Of a DNA stretch of 64,000 bases, positions 1 through 11,070 are shown piece after piece. Source of the DNA: Cycas panzhihuaensis (Eukaryota > Cycadophyta); the NCBI GenBank assembly GCA_023213395.1, contig CM041465.1, forward strand, positions 45,205,741 through 45,269,740. The letters run 5' to 3'. The notes below the pieces were generated by a model. The model saw only the letters and a list, made by a program, of their open reading frames with translations. It did not search any database and was not told where the DNA came from. The translations under genes were made by a program, and so were the position numbers. Every line of letters begins with the position of its first letter. Position 1 is the first letter of the stretch.

Positions 1-745
1 GTATGTGTCCACATCATAATATTAAATATTACATATGTCATAAATCACATATTCTAATAGTCAATGGCAAATCCCACTATATGGGCTTCTCCCCAATTAT
101 GCACCTTAGAAAGTTTCTTAAACTTCTATTTACCACTTTAGTTTACCCATTAGTCTATAGATGGTATGCACTATTAAATTAGAGTTTTATTCCTAGCTTC
201 TTCCATAGAGTTTTCTAAAAATAGCTTAAGAACTATGTATCCTCATATGAAGTGATAGTCTTTAGAATTTCATGCAACCTTACAACCTATTTAAAGGATA
301 AATTTGCTATCTTAACTACATCATTTATCCTTTTGCATGTAATAAAATAAACCATTTAAAAAAAATAATTAACAATGATAAAGTTTAAATCATTACCTCT
401 TTATATATGTGGCAATCCTAACATGAACCTTGTACTCAAGTTTGTCCATCATCATTCAGGTAATGATAAGGGCATATATAAGCCAATATTCTATGCATGT
501 CTCTTGGCCATTTGGTATATCCTATAATATACCATAAATCTTGTCACATCACTCTTTATTTAAGGCCAAAAATACTTTTCTTCTATTAAAGCTATGGTCT
601 TATTTCAACCAAAATGTTTTCCAAGACCTCTACTATGCAACTCTCATATGATGTTCTCTTTCATAGAGCCTACTAGAATGCACATATGTCTTTATTTAAA
701 TAGGTATCCATCTTACATAAAGTAATCATCACATAAAGAATTACA
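1..745 (-). pseudogene. Ty3/gypsy element A, integrase region (decayed)
   Basis: Read on the minus strand, this stretch follows a Ty3/gypsy integrase from the zinc-binding HHCC region through the core and out of the window on the left. Visible landmarks are ELHSRGLGKHFG and YRICQMAKRHA (zinc region), LSTRFMLGLP (first core block), VVRLHEILKTITSYEDT (second block) and NRSLRNFLRCIIGEKP (third block). The acidic residues expected in the catalytic positions look replaced (SY where the family has Ser-Asp; TKVVNRSL where it has Glu). In-frame stops, mostly TAG, break it throughout. It would have inserted element cDNA into chromatin; this copy cannot. The remainder and the 3' LTR lie left of the window. 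Confidence 0.8.
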
Positions 746-849
746 TCCCTCAATTAGAGGATTCTTATAGTGCTCAACAATTATTTTAAAATTATGGTCT
801 GAGTCATACAAATCCTTAATGGCTTTAAATCGTACCACCTCATTTGATG

Positions 850-2110
850 TGGTGGTTAATGATGTCACTTACCTACCTAATGCATCAATAACATAGTTCT
901 ATTTACCTAATTTATGCTTTAAAATAAATATAAAGCTTTGTAGATAGGATACCCACTTAACATGCTTAGCATTTAATTTCTTTTTGGTATTTACATACCT
1001 TAAGGCTTGGTGATCAGTGAACAAGACAAACTCCTTAGGTATGAGGTAATGCCTCTAATACATCAAAACTTAGATAATCACATAAAATTCCAAGTTATAG
1101 GTTAAATACCTTCTTCTTACCTTATTAAGCTTCTCATTATAAAATAGGTCTTCCTTCTTGACTAAGAATTATTCTAATTACAACATGTGAAACATTATAA
1201 TTGACCTCAAACACTTTTTCAAAGTCTAGCAATATGAGAATAGGTGCCTTAATTACTTTTTTCTTTAAGAGTTAGAATCTATTCTCTACTACACTATTCC
1301 ATGCTAACTCCTTGCCCTCCGTGTAATTTATTAAGGGTATAATAATTCCACTAAAGTTTCTAATGAACTTTATATAAAATCGAGCTAGAATATAAAAACT
1401 TCTTACTTATGTTATAGTCTTAAGTATTGGCCACTTAATGATTTCCCTAATCTTCTCCTCATCCATTCATAATCCCTCTTGTAAAATCATAAAGCCCATA
1501 AATATAAGGTTCCTTTGTATAAATCTATACTTCTTTATATTTACATATAACTTCTCTCTCCTTAACACTGTAAGTACCATCCTTCAGTACATTAAGTGCT
1601 TCTCCTTAGTCTTACGAAAAATAAGAATATCGTAAAAATACATAACTATAAACTTATCAATGAATGATTGCAATATAATATTCATTTAATCTCATGAATG
1701 TGCTTAGGGCATTTGATATCTCAAATAGCATGACTAGTTATTTATACAATCCATCCCTTGTCTTGAAGATTGCTTTCTACTTCTCCTCTTCATGAATTTG
1801 GATTGAATGGTATCCACTCTTAAGATCAATATTTATAAAGTAGAAAGCACCTACTAATATATCTAAAATATCATCCATACAAGGTTTAGAGAACTAGTAC
1901 TTAATTGTTATCTTGTTGATTACCTTAGAATCAATAGATATTTACCACAAGCCATCCTTCTTTGGAGTCATTAATGCTAGAATTATGCAGGGACTCAAGC
2001 TTTCTCTTACTATTCACTTTTGTACTAATTTTCTAACTTGTTGATTTAACTCCTCATACTCTATTGGGATTAACTCATCAGCTATCTAGTTTGGTAAACT
2101 TGATCCTATA
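850..2110 (-). pseudogene. Ty3/gypsy element A, reverse transcriptase and RNase H
   Basis: The minus strand shows RT motifs in order: NIDLKSGYHSIQIH near 1800-1860, the palm box as VMYFYDILIF near 1620-1650, and the RNase H signature FVLFTDHQALRYVNTKKK near 975-1033, followed by HVKWVSYLQSF. In active relatives the palm box has two aspartates; here the first is Tyr, so polymerase activity is lost. The sequence style (short RNase H, direct passage to integrase, initiator-Met primer site at 27288) fits a chromovirus-like lineage, though no chromodomain can be seen because the end is outside the window. Many nonsense changes and some frameshifts are present. Confidence 0.85.
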
Positions 2111-2399
2111 ATTAAAAATGTCTCTCATAGGTGGTAAACCATCGATTAACTTATTTGGCATAATGTCACTTTACTCCTCCAATAACCCTACTACCTCACT
2201 TAGTATCCATATACTATCCTCCTCTATCTATTTTTCCATTAAGGCATAACAAGTATTAGCCTCACACATGTTTTATAAAATCTTTAGCAGCCAACATGTT
2301 TTCTGCATGCCCTTCTTCCTTAACTAGTAATACTTTCACATCTACACCATTATTCTAGAATGTATAAATATTATTATTTCCATCATGAAAGGCATTACT

Positions 2400-2760
2400 A
2401 TCATACTACCATAATCTCCCCACTAATAGCTAGTATGCATCCATTAAAATCATATCATACCATATCTCATCTTGATATAAGTTTTTGATGCTAGATTTAA
2501 CTAAGCATCTCCTTTCAATAGCCATCTCATTTCTTTTTTTGAACCAAGAAATATGGTATGGATGCCGATGTGCTTCACAACTTAATCCTAATTTTTCTAC
2601 TATTTCATTGGAGATCATATTCTTATAACTACCACCATTAATTATAACTTTACATATCTTTACTCCTATGGTACATCTTATTCTAAAAATGTTGGTTTAG
2701 AACCATGAATCATCATCTAACTCCACCTTTCCTTTATCCTATATGGGTTGTTGTCTTGAT
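2400..2760 (-). pseudogene. Ty3/gypsy element A, protease region
   Basis: An open stretch at 2618-2430 begins MISNEIVEKLGLSCEAHRHP and continues with HISWFKKRNEMAIER and a DEIWYDMILMDAY end. This is the characteristic sequence of the retropepsin domain of plant gypsy elements, just after the catalytic Asp-Ser-Gly loop and up to the MDACHLLLGRPW-type end. It lies between gag (right) and RT (left), as expected for a minus-strand element. The catalytic loop itself is not clearly readable. Confidence 0.7.
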
Positions 2761-2949
2761 GTTATAATATATATTTAGCATATTAATCTCTTATCTTTAT
2801 TTGCTATGACTCCTTTATTGCCATATTTATTTTAAGCCAAGTTCATCCTTAGATGCTCTTATTACCTCTAGGATTATTCCTTATGGTGATAAGGGTATTC
2901 AAATACCCTATATCTTTTTTTCTCTTATATGAAATAAACAAAAGGTCTC

Positions 2950-3742
2950 CTCAATCTTCTTCTACCACCAAAAACTCTACCTCATTAGGCCCCTAGAAAT
3001 TCTCTTCTTCTAAGTTGGTTTTGAATTATTCTTCCTCCTTGCATTCTACCATGCCTCTCTCCTTCTTGTCTTTCCATACTGTTAGATAATTATCCCCTCA
3101 CATAGAGGATTCCTACTCTGCCTCTATATAAAGATGATGAATCTCTTCTCATCATAGAGGGAATTTAAGTAGCATGCTTATTTTTCTTCTCTTTTATCTT
3201 TAATGCTAATAATATGCATCTTCCCTACTTTAAACTCTATGCATGTTGAGTTCATCCTAAATTAAAAACTTAAGTTATTTATATACCTTGAAATGACTTA
3301 TTCGTTTATCTCCTTATGCTCCACATGAATGGAAAGCTTATAGAACTCATCTATGTAGTCTTATACTATCATTTATTTTTGCTTTATGTTATGAAACTTT
3401 TTAAAGAGGGTTTAAGAATAATCATCTAGTAAAATCTTTACTTTTAACTTCTTAACCATTTTGGTCTATGTTTTAATCTTTTCTTTACCTTTCTTTATCC
3501 ACTCCTTTTGTAGGTGCTCCCATAAAATAATTTTATGTCCCTTTATGAGTGTAAACTTTAGCTTCTTTTCTTTAGTCATGCTCTACTATTCAAAGAACTT
3601 CTCCATGGAATTTAGCTAGTCTACTAGCTTCTCTATTTTAAAACTTCCTTGGTAGTCTGAAATATCAATTTTGATTATGTTGCTCTTATATTCAACTATT
3701 TGTAAGAATGTTTCTTCTATTATTTATGATTATTATGGCTCA
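2950..3742 (-). pseudogene. Ty3/gypsy element A, gag (C-terminal two thirds)
   Basis: Minus-strand translation from about 3700 gives a Retrotrans_gag-type domain: IIKIDISDYQGSFKIEKLVD, then WLNSMEKFF, TKEKKLKFTLIKGH, KKGKEKIKTWTKMVKKLK, and DYIDEFYKLSIHVEHKEI. This is the capsid-like domain that assembles the element's particle. The reading frame is broken by many stops. The start of the gene is displaced to 26918-27290 by insertion of copia element B at 3743. The match of the two parts is inferred from order and strand. Confidence 0.75.
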
Positions 3743-4150
3743 TAAAAATATGTACCAAATTTCTCTAATACCATATCAAATTTATTAACGAGATCATAAA
3801 CTATGTGTATGCAAATAATAAATTAGAAAAGAAAGATTAACACACTACATCATTGCAAATTGATTGAATGAAAGTACTACAAGTGAATTGGTTATATTAT
3901 GGATTGAATTTTGGCAACACTTTTACATACATTAAAAGTCAATATACAAATAAGGGGGATCATGCTAAATTTATAAGTATATAAAGCCTAAATATAAATA
4001 ATATGATTGGTCAACTTAGCAGTAAGTAGGCAAACCTGACAATAATACACATTATAATTTAATTTACAAAGGGGGTCTTACCCTATAATAGAACATGTAC
4101 ATAATACATGTAAAATATAATACAATGAGGGGTTGTTAGATATTTTAACA
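3743..4150 (-). repeat. 3' LTR of copia element B
   Basis: About 408 bp that aligns by eye along its whole length with 26509-26917, in the same orientation. On the minus strand the LTR starts at 4150 (TGTTAAAATATC) directly after a polypurine stretch (ATTAAGGAAGG, 4161-4151) and ends at 3743. The mate has TG/CA ends; here the terminal CA has become TA. I see no convincing 5-bp target duplication (GCTCA left, ACCAT right). Confidence 0.8.
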
Positions 4151-5036
4151 CCTTCCTTAATGATAACGTTATTAGATTTGATGCTGAGGTTATGTTGAAA
4201 ACTTTCAAACCTCGATTTGCCAAGTGCTTTGATGAAGATATATATAACTTGGTCCTTAGTTAGTTGGTACACTCAGTTGATAAATTCATTAGAAGGTTGC
4301 CTCAAGAGAAATTATTTTATAAGCTTTCAATTTAGGAATGTTCTCTTTAATACCAAATGCGTGACACTCAAAGATACCATTGGCATGAAATTTTACTTTA
4401 TAAAGCATTTTATAATTAACTAGCTTGTTTCTAGGTGGCATATCTATTAGCTCTTATGTGTTATTCTTAAAGATAGAGTTTATCTCTTCATCTATTACTA
4501 CTTTTTACATTTGGTCTTTAGCAACCCCCTCAAATATAGAAGGCTTAAAGGTCTTAAGGGCATGAGCCATTAAGGTAAAGTTGGTGGAGTGCCTCATTTT
4601 TTACTCTTTTTTGGGAGTTGTAAGAGGAGGAGGTGTATCCTTTAATAACTATTATAGTCACTTATGAGGTGGTTAAACACTGGTGACCTCTACTTGAAGA
4701 TCGTTAGGAGATATAAGTGGCATTACTATGGTGGTATCTAAAATATATGTTGACGTTGTTAGAGCTAAAGATAGACTAGGTGTGTAGGAGAATATGGGTG
4801 TTGGTGGCTCAAGAATTGGTGCAAGAAGCATTTCAAGTATATCAATATTTTCATCTGTTATAAAGTAAACTTATGAAGAATCTAAATCCTAATAATCTTC
4901 AACAAATATGATATCCCTAGTAGTATATACCATATCTCTAATAGGGTCATATACTTTATATGCTTTACATCCAAGCACATAGCCAATAAAGATGTACTTA
5001 AGGCTTTTATCATCAAATTTCTTTCTGTTCTCCTTG
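4151..5036 (-). pseudogene. Copia element B, 3' half of pol with RT core deleted
   Basis: Read on the minus strand from 5036: end of the integrase/linker (KVYDPIRDMVYTTRDIIFVE), an acidic/proline-rich linker, then the start of RT (EEINSIFKNNT, ELIDMPPRNKLV). Near 4320 the frame jumps to the last part of copia RNase H (QLTKDQVIYIFIKALGKSRF, 4272-4078), so most of RT and RNase H is missing: an internal deletion of roughly 1 kb by comparison with a normal copia pol. The polypurine tract and LTR follow. The upstream half of the gene is at 22039-24540, displaced by the Tat element. Confidence 0.75.
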
Positions 5037-5041
5037 GGTAT
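5037..5041. repeat. Target-site duplication of the Tat element, left copy
   Basis: GGTAT immediately before the first LTR base; the right copy is GGTAC at 22034-22038. The single difference is a C/T transition. This fixes both element borders and shows that copia B was the target. Confidence 0.7.
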
Positions 5042-5540
5042 TATTTCCCAACTATCGGGAATGGATACGGATAGGTCGACTCAGGTAAGATCAGGTATGC
5101 TTCTCCCTTTTCACTATTGTTATTTCGTTGGAAGGGTTGACAGAAGTGTTGCCTCGTTGCATGACTGCTTGCTTAATTTGCATGATTACTTTGCATATGT
5201 TGCCTGTTCATGTTGTTTGTCGTATCGTGAGCCTATGATGACCCAACGGGACCTACCTTTCTGCAAGGTAGGCATCCCCATGGCAATATACGACCCTCTG
5301 CGCCATCTCCACACCGCCTCGAGCTTCTTTTAGTTTGTATGGCATGTTCATGCCCCAACTTTGAGCTCCTAGCACCTCATTTCTGGGACCTTTTGCTTAT
5401 TGATGTTTGCTTGCCTTTGTCCACGTGCATTTTGAACCGTCTCAGCCACCTAGATAGGAGGGCCAACCCCTCCTAGGCTTGCCACATCACCTCCCAAAGC
5501 TCCCAGAACCCAGAATTCTGCCATTCTGGCTTTCTAGTCC

Positions 5541-5586
5541 CGCACCGCTCTAAACTTAACAGTACCGTGAAGTTTACCACGGTGCG
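5541..5586. promoter_or_regulatory. Nested inverted repeat in LTR U3
   Basis: Outer arms CGCACCG (5541-5547) and CGGTGCG (5580-5586) enclose inner arms TAAACTT (5551-5557) and AAGTTTA (5570-5576) around a 12-base loop. In the 3' LTR (19766-19811) the inner arms are intact and the outer arms carry a few substitutions. It lies about 130 bp upstream of the TATA box. A role in transcription or as a protein-binding cruciform is only inferred. Confidence 0.5.
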
Positions 5587-5712
5587 ACTATTGTCAGTTA
5601 TTTTTTAAAATTTTCTGTGGTAATTCTCGTGTTTCCCGTGAAATCACCATGTGGTCTCGCATCCACCTCAGCCCTATTCATGCCCAATTTGCTCACTTAG
5701 GGCTGGGATGGG

Positions 5713-5720
5713 TATAAGTA
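5713..5720 (+). promoter_or_regulatory. TATA box of the Tat LTR promoter
   Basis: TATAAGTA in a GC-richer context (GGGATGGGTATAAGTATC), conserved at 19938-19945 in the 3' LTR. It is placed so that U3 would be about 0.7 kb and R/U5 about 2 kb. The start site, some 30 bp downstream, is inferred. Confidence 0.55.
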
Positions 5721-7808
5721 TCAAAACCCTCATCATTTTGAGGTCCTCTTAGGTCAGTTCTTACTCTCCAACACAACAGTTCCTGCTGTAACTTCTACTC
5801 TCTTTATTTTCTTGCTATAGGTGTACTTGCAAGCTTGTGTTTCCTGTAATCCCAGGCTAGGATTCACCTCCAACTCCTTACTTCCATGGTGGGAAGGCTC
5901 TCTCTAAGTTTTATTAAGCAATTTTGGTGTTGATTCTTCTCTAACTCGCCCAGCAAGTGTCCCTTTCAGCTGTCTGTCAGAATCTCTCCTGCAAACCCTT
6001 GTAGGGGTCCTCTTCCTCATTGTTAGCAGGCTCAGATCTGCCATATATCCACCCAGTAGGTCTTTCAAACCCTTCTCTTCTAGATTTATGGTAAGCTCCC
6101 CCTATTTTGGGCCTATTTCTTGTCTTATTTACCTGTTTCCTTTAGGTTTCACCGTTGCAAAGTCATTTTCCATTATATTTAGCTTGTTGCTTCCCGGATC
6201 TACTTTCTCTCTGCGAGTTTTCTTTAAGGGAGTAGTGAGAGAAGAGTCACAAGATTGGGTGAAGAGAGCAAGGTAGGGAAGCCTCCCTTTTCAGTCCTTC
6301 TCTCTAAGGGTAATCCCTTCCTGCCTTCTCTTCTCTTGCTCCATGCTCTTCTTAGGATTATTATAAGTGATTGAGCCCTAGGCCTACACTGGATTAACAA
6401 CATACGTAGCCTCTTGCTGCACTGATTCTAGGCCTGCTCGTCTCTTGTTTGGACCCCCGTAGTATCCCTCAGGTTGTTGGGTACCCCCTGATGTCATTGG
6501 AAAGGGTTGTGCACTGGATTGCTACCCAAAGTAACTATGTGTCTTGCATGTTTCTCTAACGCTTCATTACCCTTTTCTTTGCATCTCTTGACTGTCCTTA
6601 ATTATCTTTACCATTACCTTGCTATGCTTGAGAGTTATGTGGATAACCCAGCGGAGGGTTAGCCATCCTGAGGCTTCCCTTACTCCATTTTTGCTTGATG
6701 TTTAGTCTTGCTTGAGAGAGGGTCTTAGAGCTTGTTGCAGTAACTATTTTTCCTAACACTTTAACATAAGTATCACATATATACTTGCATATACATAGTT
6801 TATCTTTTGCAGTCCCTTCTCAGAAGGGATAAGTTCGTGCATGTGCAGGTTGTCATGGTGCTCTTGCGAAGGTATAAAGCATTCAGATCCATGTAAGGTC
6901 TACCATTTCGTTCCTTTGCTTTCGCTTCTTTCATTTTCGCTTTCTTTTCACAAAGGGGAAGGTAAGGAAGCCCCTATCATTCACGTCAAGACTTGGCTAT
7001 GCCTCCTTGGATTGACGCGAGGATATATGTTGTGCATGGCTGAGGTCTTCCTTCAGCCGCTACATCTTGTGGGTACGTGCATCCCTCCTTTAACTCTTGC
7101 TTTCCCTTTCTTACTCTTGTTTGGAATCTATGTGTTAGTTAAGTAGGTTACACACAAAAGTGAAATGGGAAACAATATCTTTTATTTACGATTGTATATT
7201 TGCACATCGTACATTTGACCCTTATAGGAAAAGGACCCATAGGAGACTTGTCTTTTCCTTTTTCTTTGCTTGCAAAGCCTAGTTTGCCCACTTAGTTTAT
7301 TCCCACTTGGCATTGTCTGGTTGTGTATGTGACACCTATTCCCGTTTCCTTTCCTATTTCTTTTTCAAATCATTAAGGAGAAACTTTGGTTCAGTTGTCC
7401 CATTCTCTTTGCCCTCTCTCCCTCTTAACCTTATTTGCTTGGTCAAATAACCAAGAGGAACCCGACCACATCGTAGGCTATCGCCTACTTTGTCCCCACT
7501 CATTTCCCTCCACCATAGGGAAACTTTTGAGGACTCATCATTTCCCTTTCCGGCCATCCAAGGGTGGGAGGATCTTCTTCTCAAGTCCATCCAGGCTACC
7601 TTACTTTTTTTCCCTCTTTCTCTCCTTGATAGAGAACCACCCTAAGGTAATTGGGTATCATCTGTAGGTCCCAAACTCGTGCTCCGGCACGCGGGGCACC
7701 CTACATGATTCTTACTTTGCTTGTAGGTTTTCACCCGCACCCTCGATACTACCATCGACCATCATCATTCCTACCGAGCTAGGTGATTATCTCGTAGACG
7801 CACATCCA

Positions 7809-7828
7809 TTGGCGACCATACTAGGGAC
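7809..7828 (+). other. Primer binding site of the Tat element
   Basis: TTGGCGACCATACTAGGGAC begins at the first base after the 5' LTR. The TGGCGAC start is typical of Tat/Ogre primer sites. Which tRNA 3' end it pairs with cannot be settled by eye. It helps to fix the LTR border at 7808. Confidence 0.6.
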
Positions 7829-8067
7829 TTGCTAGTAAGGGAGCTAGTTCCTATCCCTTCCTATTGATACTATTACCTTCTAGTGGTCTCCTCCACTTCA
7901 TCATTTATTGGGCAGCCCCCAACACACATACACTTTGTGTCTTTTTCTTTTTCTAAAGTGTAGGCAAGCTTTGTATGCGATGCTTCTCCCATTGCCTATG
8001 TGGTTTACCTCCATTGTTAGAAGATCCTGGGTATCGTCTTCTTTCATCATCGGATTCTAATTCGACA

Positions 8068-9960
8068 ATGGAAGGATACCCTTCCGATTGGGCCTATCAT
8101 GCATTTACCTCGGGAACTCATGAGTTCCCCGCATCTATTCTGGGATTGACCCAAGAGGGTGACGATCCTATTTACTACCCGGGTGACCAACATCACCCAC
8201 TTGACACCCATCCATCTACTCGTACGGTAGAAGGCCCATCTCCTTTTGAGATCCACCACCCAGTTGGTGATTCTTATGAGGAGCGTCCCGAGGGATCTAC
8301 TTCATTTGAGGTCCTGTCTACCTCTTATGATCATGTAGATACCCCTCCTGCTGACGTGGTTGAAGCTCTTAGTGAGTGCTTTCGAGCTGCTCATCTTCAA
8401 TCATATCCTAGATGGTTTGAAGATGTTTTGCGTTGTGGAGCATCTTTCTTGTCCATCCCACCTTCTTCATCCACATCTACACCTCCCACAACAAGTAACC
8501 TTTTCATGCCTACACATTTGTCCCACTCCATCCCTACACCTACCTTAGGGACGCATGTTGCACTGTCCATTTCTCATCATGGTCTTAGCTCTTCAGGACC
8601 CTCTCGTGCTATGTCTTTCTCCCGGCTTGGGGTTATCATACCTTTTCCGTGTCAAGCTAATGTGCCACCTCTCAACGTGGTACATACATTCCCTAGTAGG
8701 CCTAGAGGTCCTACTAACATTACTACCACTAGTCATGTGGGACATGCTCCCACGTATCTTCAAAACCAACCCAATGGTTCTTCTCTTTACATACCCCCAG
8801 GTTATACTTCTAAACCTTGGGGGCAGGGTAAATGGAATTATGTTCCAGCTTACAGGGTGGACCTGCTACATCCATATGAGGTTGCACCACCCACAGGTGG
8901 CCCATATGGATAAAACCTAGTTCCACACCCTTCCTTTCCTCTATCCAGCGTAACCTTTTGCGCCACACCTTTGTAAGGGAACCCAGTTTCCTTTCAAAGC
9001 GCTTATCCTCAAGCCCCTTTCCATCAAGGGGTACTTCCTCAAGGAGGGATATGTTTACCACCCCCATCTATTCCTTATTCGATACCTCCTACATCGTTTA
9101 TTGATCCTACAGTCTAGGTAAGGGCACGTCCCTTCATGGATTATAGACCGACACCATTATCTATTGAGGCATTAAGAACCAATCTACTGCCTCATCCTCC
9201 TGAAGTTCCTAAGTTCGATGGAACTTCATCACAAAACCCAGCGGAGCATGTCCGTAGTTTCTCTATTGCGTGTATTGATTACTAGGCTTATGACCATATC
9301 CTAATAAAGTTATTTCCATGTTCTTTACAAAGCGATGCCCTTAATTGGTTTTATCGCCTGCCAGTTCATTCCATTTTCTCATTCCAGCAACTTGTGGATG
9401 AGTTTATCAATTATTTTGATGTTGCTCGCCCATTCGAAAGTGGAATGAAATCCCTTCTTTTGCTCAAACAAGGTCACGATGAGATGAATCGTGACTTTGT
9501 GTGGCAATTTCATGACCTTCTTCATTCCACTAAGGCTACTTTGCCCAAGGAATTGAAGAAGGATCTCTTCGTTAATGCACTTTGCCCTGAAGTCCATGTA
9601 GAAGTCCTTAAGATGGGGCGACTACATGCGACTCTGCTATCACAAAGTGCTTAGCGCTTGAGGCTATTGAGATCCAGGCTAGACTCAAGAAGCCTCTCAA
9701 GCCCTCGCAACGACGTGAGATACCACCTCTAACTAAAGAGACCAAACCATAACAATCCTCTAGGTCCTCTTCTCATCCAACTGAGAAGACCCTAGATCTG
9801 CTTACCTCTGCTATATGTTCATTCAAACGTATGATGAAGGAACTTAAACTGTAAGCTCCTCCATGACCCACTTCTAATAAATAAATCCAACAAGCTACTT
9901 AAGCTTCCCTCCCTAGGAATGGTAACACCTAGTCCTCTCAAGCGAGGAAGATAGATTCCT
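8068..9960 (+). pseudogene. gag: Tat element gag: N-terminal region and capsid domain
   Basis: I place the start at the ATG at 8068 (MEGYPSDWAYHAF); the frame is open upstream to 7975, so an earlier start is possible. The first 350 or so residues are Pro/Ser/Thr-rich without a recognised domain. The capsid-type domain follows: LPHPPEVPKFDGTSSQNPAE near 9192-9250, DALNWFYRLPVHSIFSFQQL near 9330-9390, and GMKSLLLLKQGHDEMNRDF to 9500. The long stretch to 8913 has no stop; further stops occur at 8911, about 9113 and about 9283. Near 9640 the frame shifts by one, after which gag and pol share one frame. Gag would form the particle that packages the RNA. Confidence 0.8.
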
Positions 9961-9965
9961 CACTT

Positions 9966-10300
9966 GAGAAGAAGTGGTGTTCCATTCATGGGGAGTGTTT
10001 TCATGACGACTCACGTTGTAGGGACCAGCATCCTAAGGATACCCCTCGATGTGACTCATCCTCTAAATGGGCCTCGAGGCCCAACCTTGACCAACCGGTC
10101 CACAAAGATCCATTCCCTAAACATGGGGAATGGGATTGTAATGCTCAACTCAAAAACAACTGGAACCAAGAAAGATCCTCAAATTCCTGTCCTTCCCACG
10201 ATAAAGGGAAGGGCACCTGGGATTCATCTTCTTCTTCATGTTCCCCTCACTGATGTACTCCTTTACCTTCACAGTCCCAGAATAAAGGAAAGAAGGTAAT
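9966..10300 (+). pseudogene. Tat element nucleocapsid zinc-knuckle region
   Basis: In the same frame as pol: EKKWCSIHGECFHDDSRCRD (9966-10025), a Cys/His cluster of the kind that ends Tat-group Gag proteins and binds RNA, though not the standard CX2CX4HX4C spacing. It is followed by a polar Ser/Lys-rich tail (WDSSSSSCSPH). The overlapping open stretch 9964-10299 in another frame is a shadow. Confidence 0.6.
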
Positions 10301-10439
10301 ACAAATGCTTGAGGCTACTCCCTTGTATGCCCTTACTCGGTCTCAAGCCACTAAAGAGGCAGTTGGTGCCTCTTCTTCTACTCCACACTCCAATCCTCCT
10401 CTAAAAACTTCCTTTCCAAGAGTGCCATTACTTCCTAAG

Positions 10440-11070
10440 TCCATTCCTGTACTTCTTAGTCATTATAATTTTTGAAGGGTGCTTACCCAACCTATAGCAA
10501 AGGGTAAGCCCTTCTCTATCATTGACGAACTCCATACTGTCGCTGCGGGAATGTCCTTGATGGATGTTTTGAGGAGTTGTCCCAAACAACGGACTCTCTT
10601 TTTGGAAGCTTTAGGATTAAATCACGCGCCCATTCACACTTTGGGTATTACCTAAAGCCATAAGCCTTTCATTTCCTTTAACCATAAAGACCTTCTCTAT
10701 GTATGTGAAAGGGAACGCCAATGGAACTTCCCGTTCACTATCACCATTGACAAACCTGACTGTACCCTACAAAGGACTATTGTCAACAATGGTTCTTTCA
10801 TTAATACCATGCCCTTATGCATTATACAAGAGCTTGGTATTTCTGCCTTGGAACCTATTCCATGGTGATGCCAAGGTTACGACGGTAGCGAAAAGACTCC
10901 ATTGGGATCCATTTCGATCTTGCTCACTCTAGAGGGCAAGACTGTCCTTGCTAATATTATGGTCCTTGACGTTGACGTCGACTACAATCTTCTCTTGGGT
11001 TGACTATGGCTCGATCAGATGGGAGCCATGTGTTCAACCCACTAGGGGAAACTTAAATTTATCCATGATG
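10440..11070 (+). pseudogene. Tat element aspartic protease
   Basis: The pol frame reads TIVNNGSFINTMPLCIIQEL near 10778-10837, then GYDGSEKTPLGSISILLTLE and VLDVDVDYNLLLG, and GAMCSTH. This is the retropepsin fold of Tat-group elements, which normally carry Asp-Asn-Gly-Ser at the active site. Here the first residue is Asn (codon AAC), a G-to-A change that removes the catalytic aspartate. Two TGG-type Trp positions have become stops. The enzyme would have cut the Gag-Pol polyprotein. Confidence 0.75.

Larger units (their letters stand above)
5042..7808 (+). repeat. 5' LTR of the Tat element
   Basis: Begins TATTTCCCAACT and ends ACATCCA just before the primer site; the mate is 19267-22033 and has exactly the same length. 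Both start with TA, probably a decayed TG. The U3 part holds a nested hairpin (5541-5586) and a TATA box (5713). The several open frames inside it (for example 4992-5333, 6841-7146, 7386-7667) are not conserved as proteins between the two LTRs, and I treat them as chance. Confidence 0.9.

Noticed and set aside
4992-5333. Open frame of 113 codons at the start of the Tat 5' LTR, with a counterpart at 19322-19678
   Set aside because: It crosses the LTR border on the left and the two LTR versions differ in start and in composition; no domain. LTR sequence, not a gene.
6841-7667. Open frames 6841-7146, 7386-7667 and 7590-7354 in U5 of the Tat LTR
   Set aside because: No recognisable domain, partly overlapping on opposite strands, and interrupted or changed in the other LTR.
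9966-10025. Zinc-knuckle region as evidence for an endogenous pararetrovirus (caulimovirid)
   Set aside because: The element has long LTRs, a polypurine tract and an integrase, which pararetroviruses lack; no movement protein was seen.
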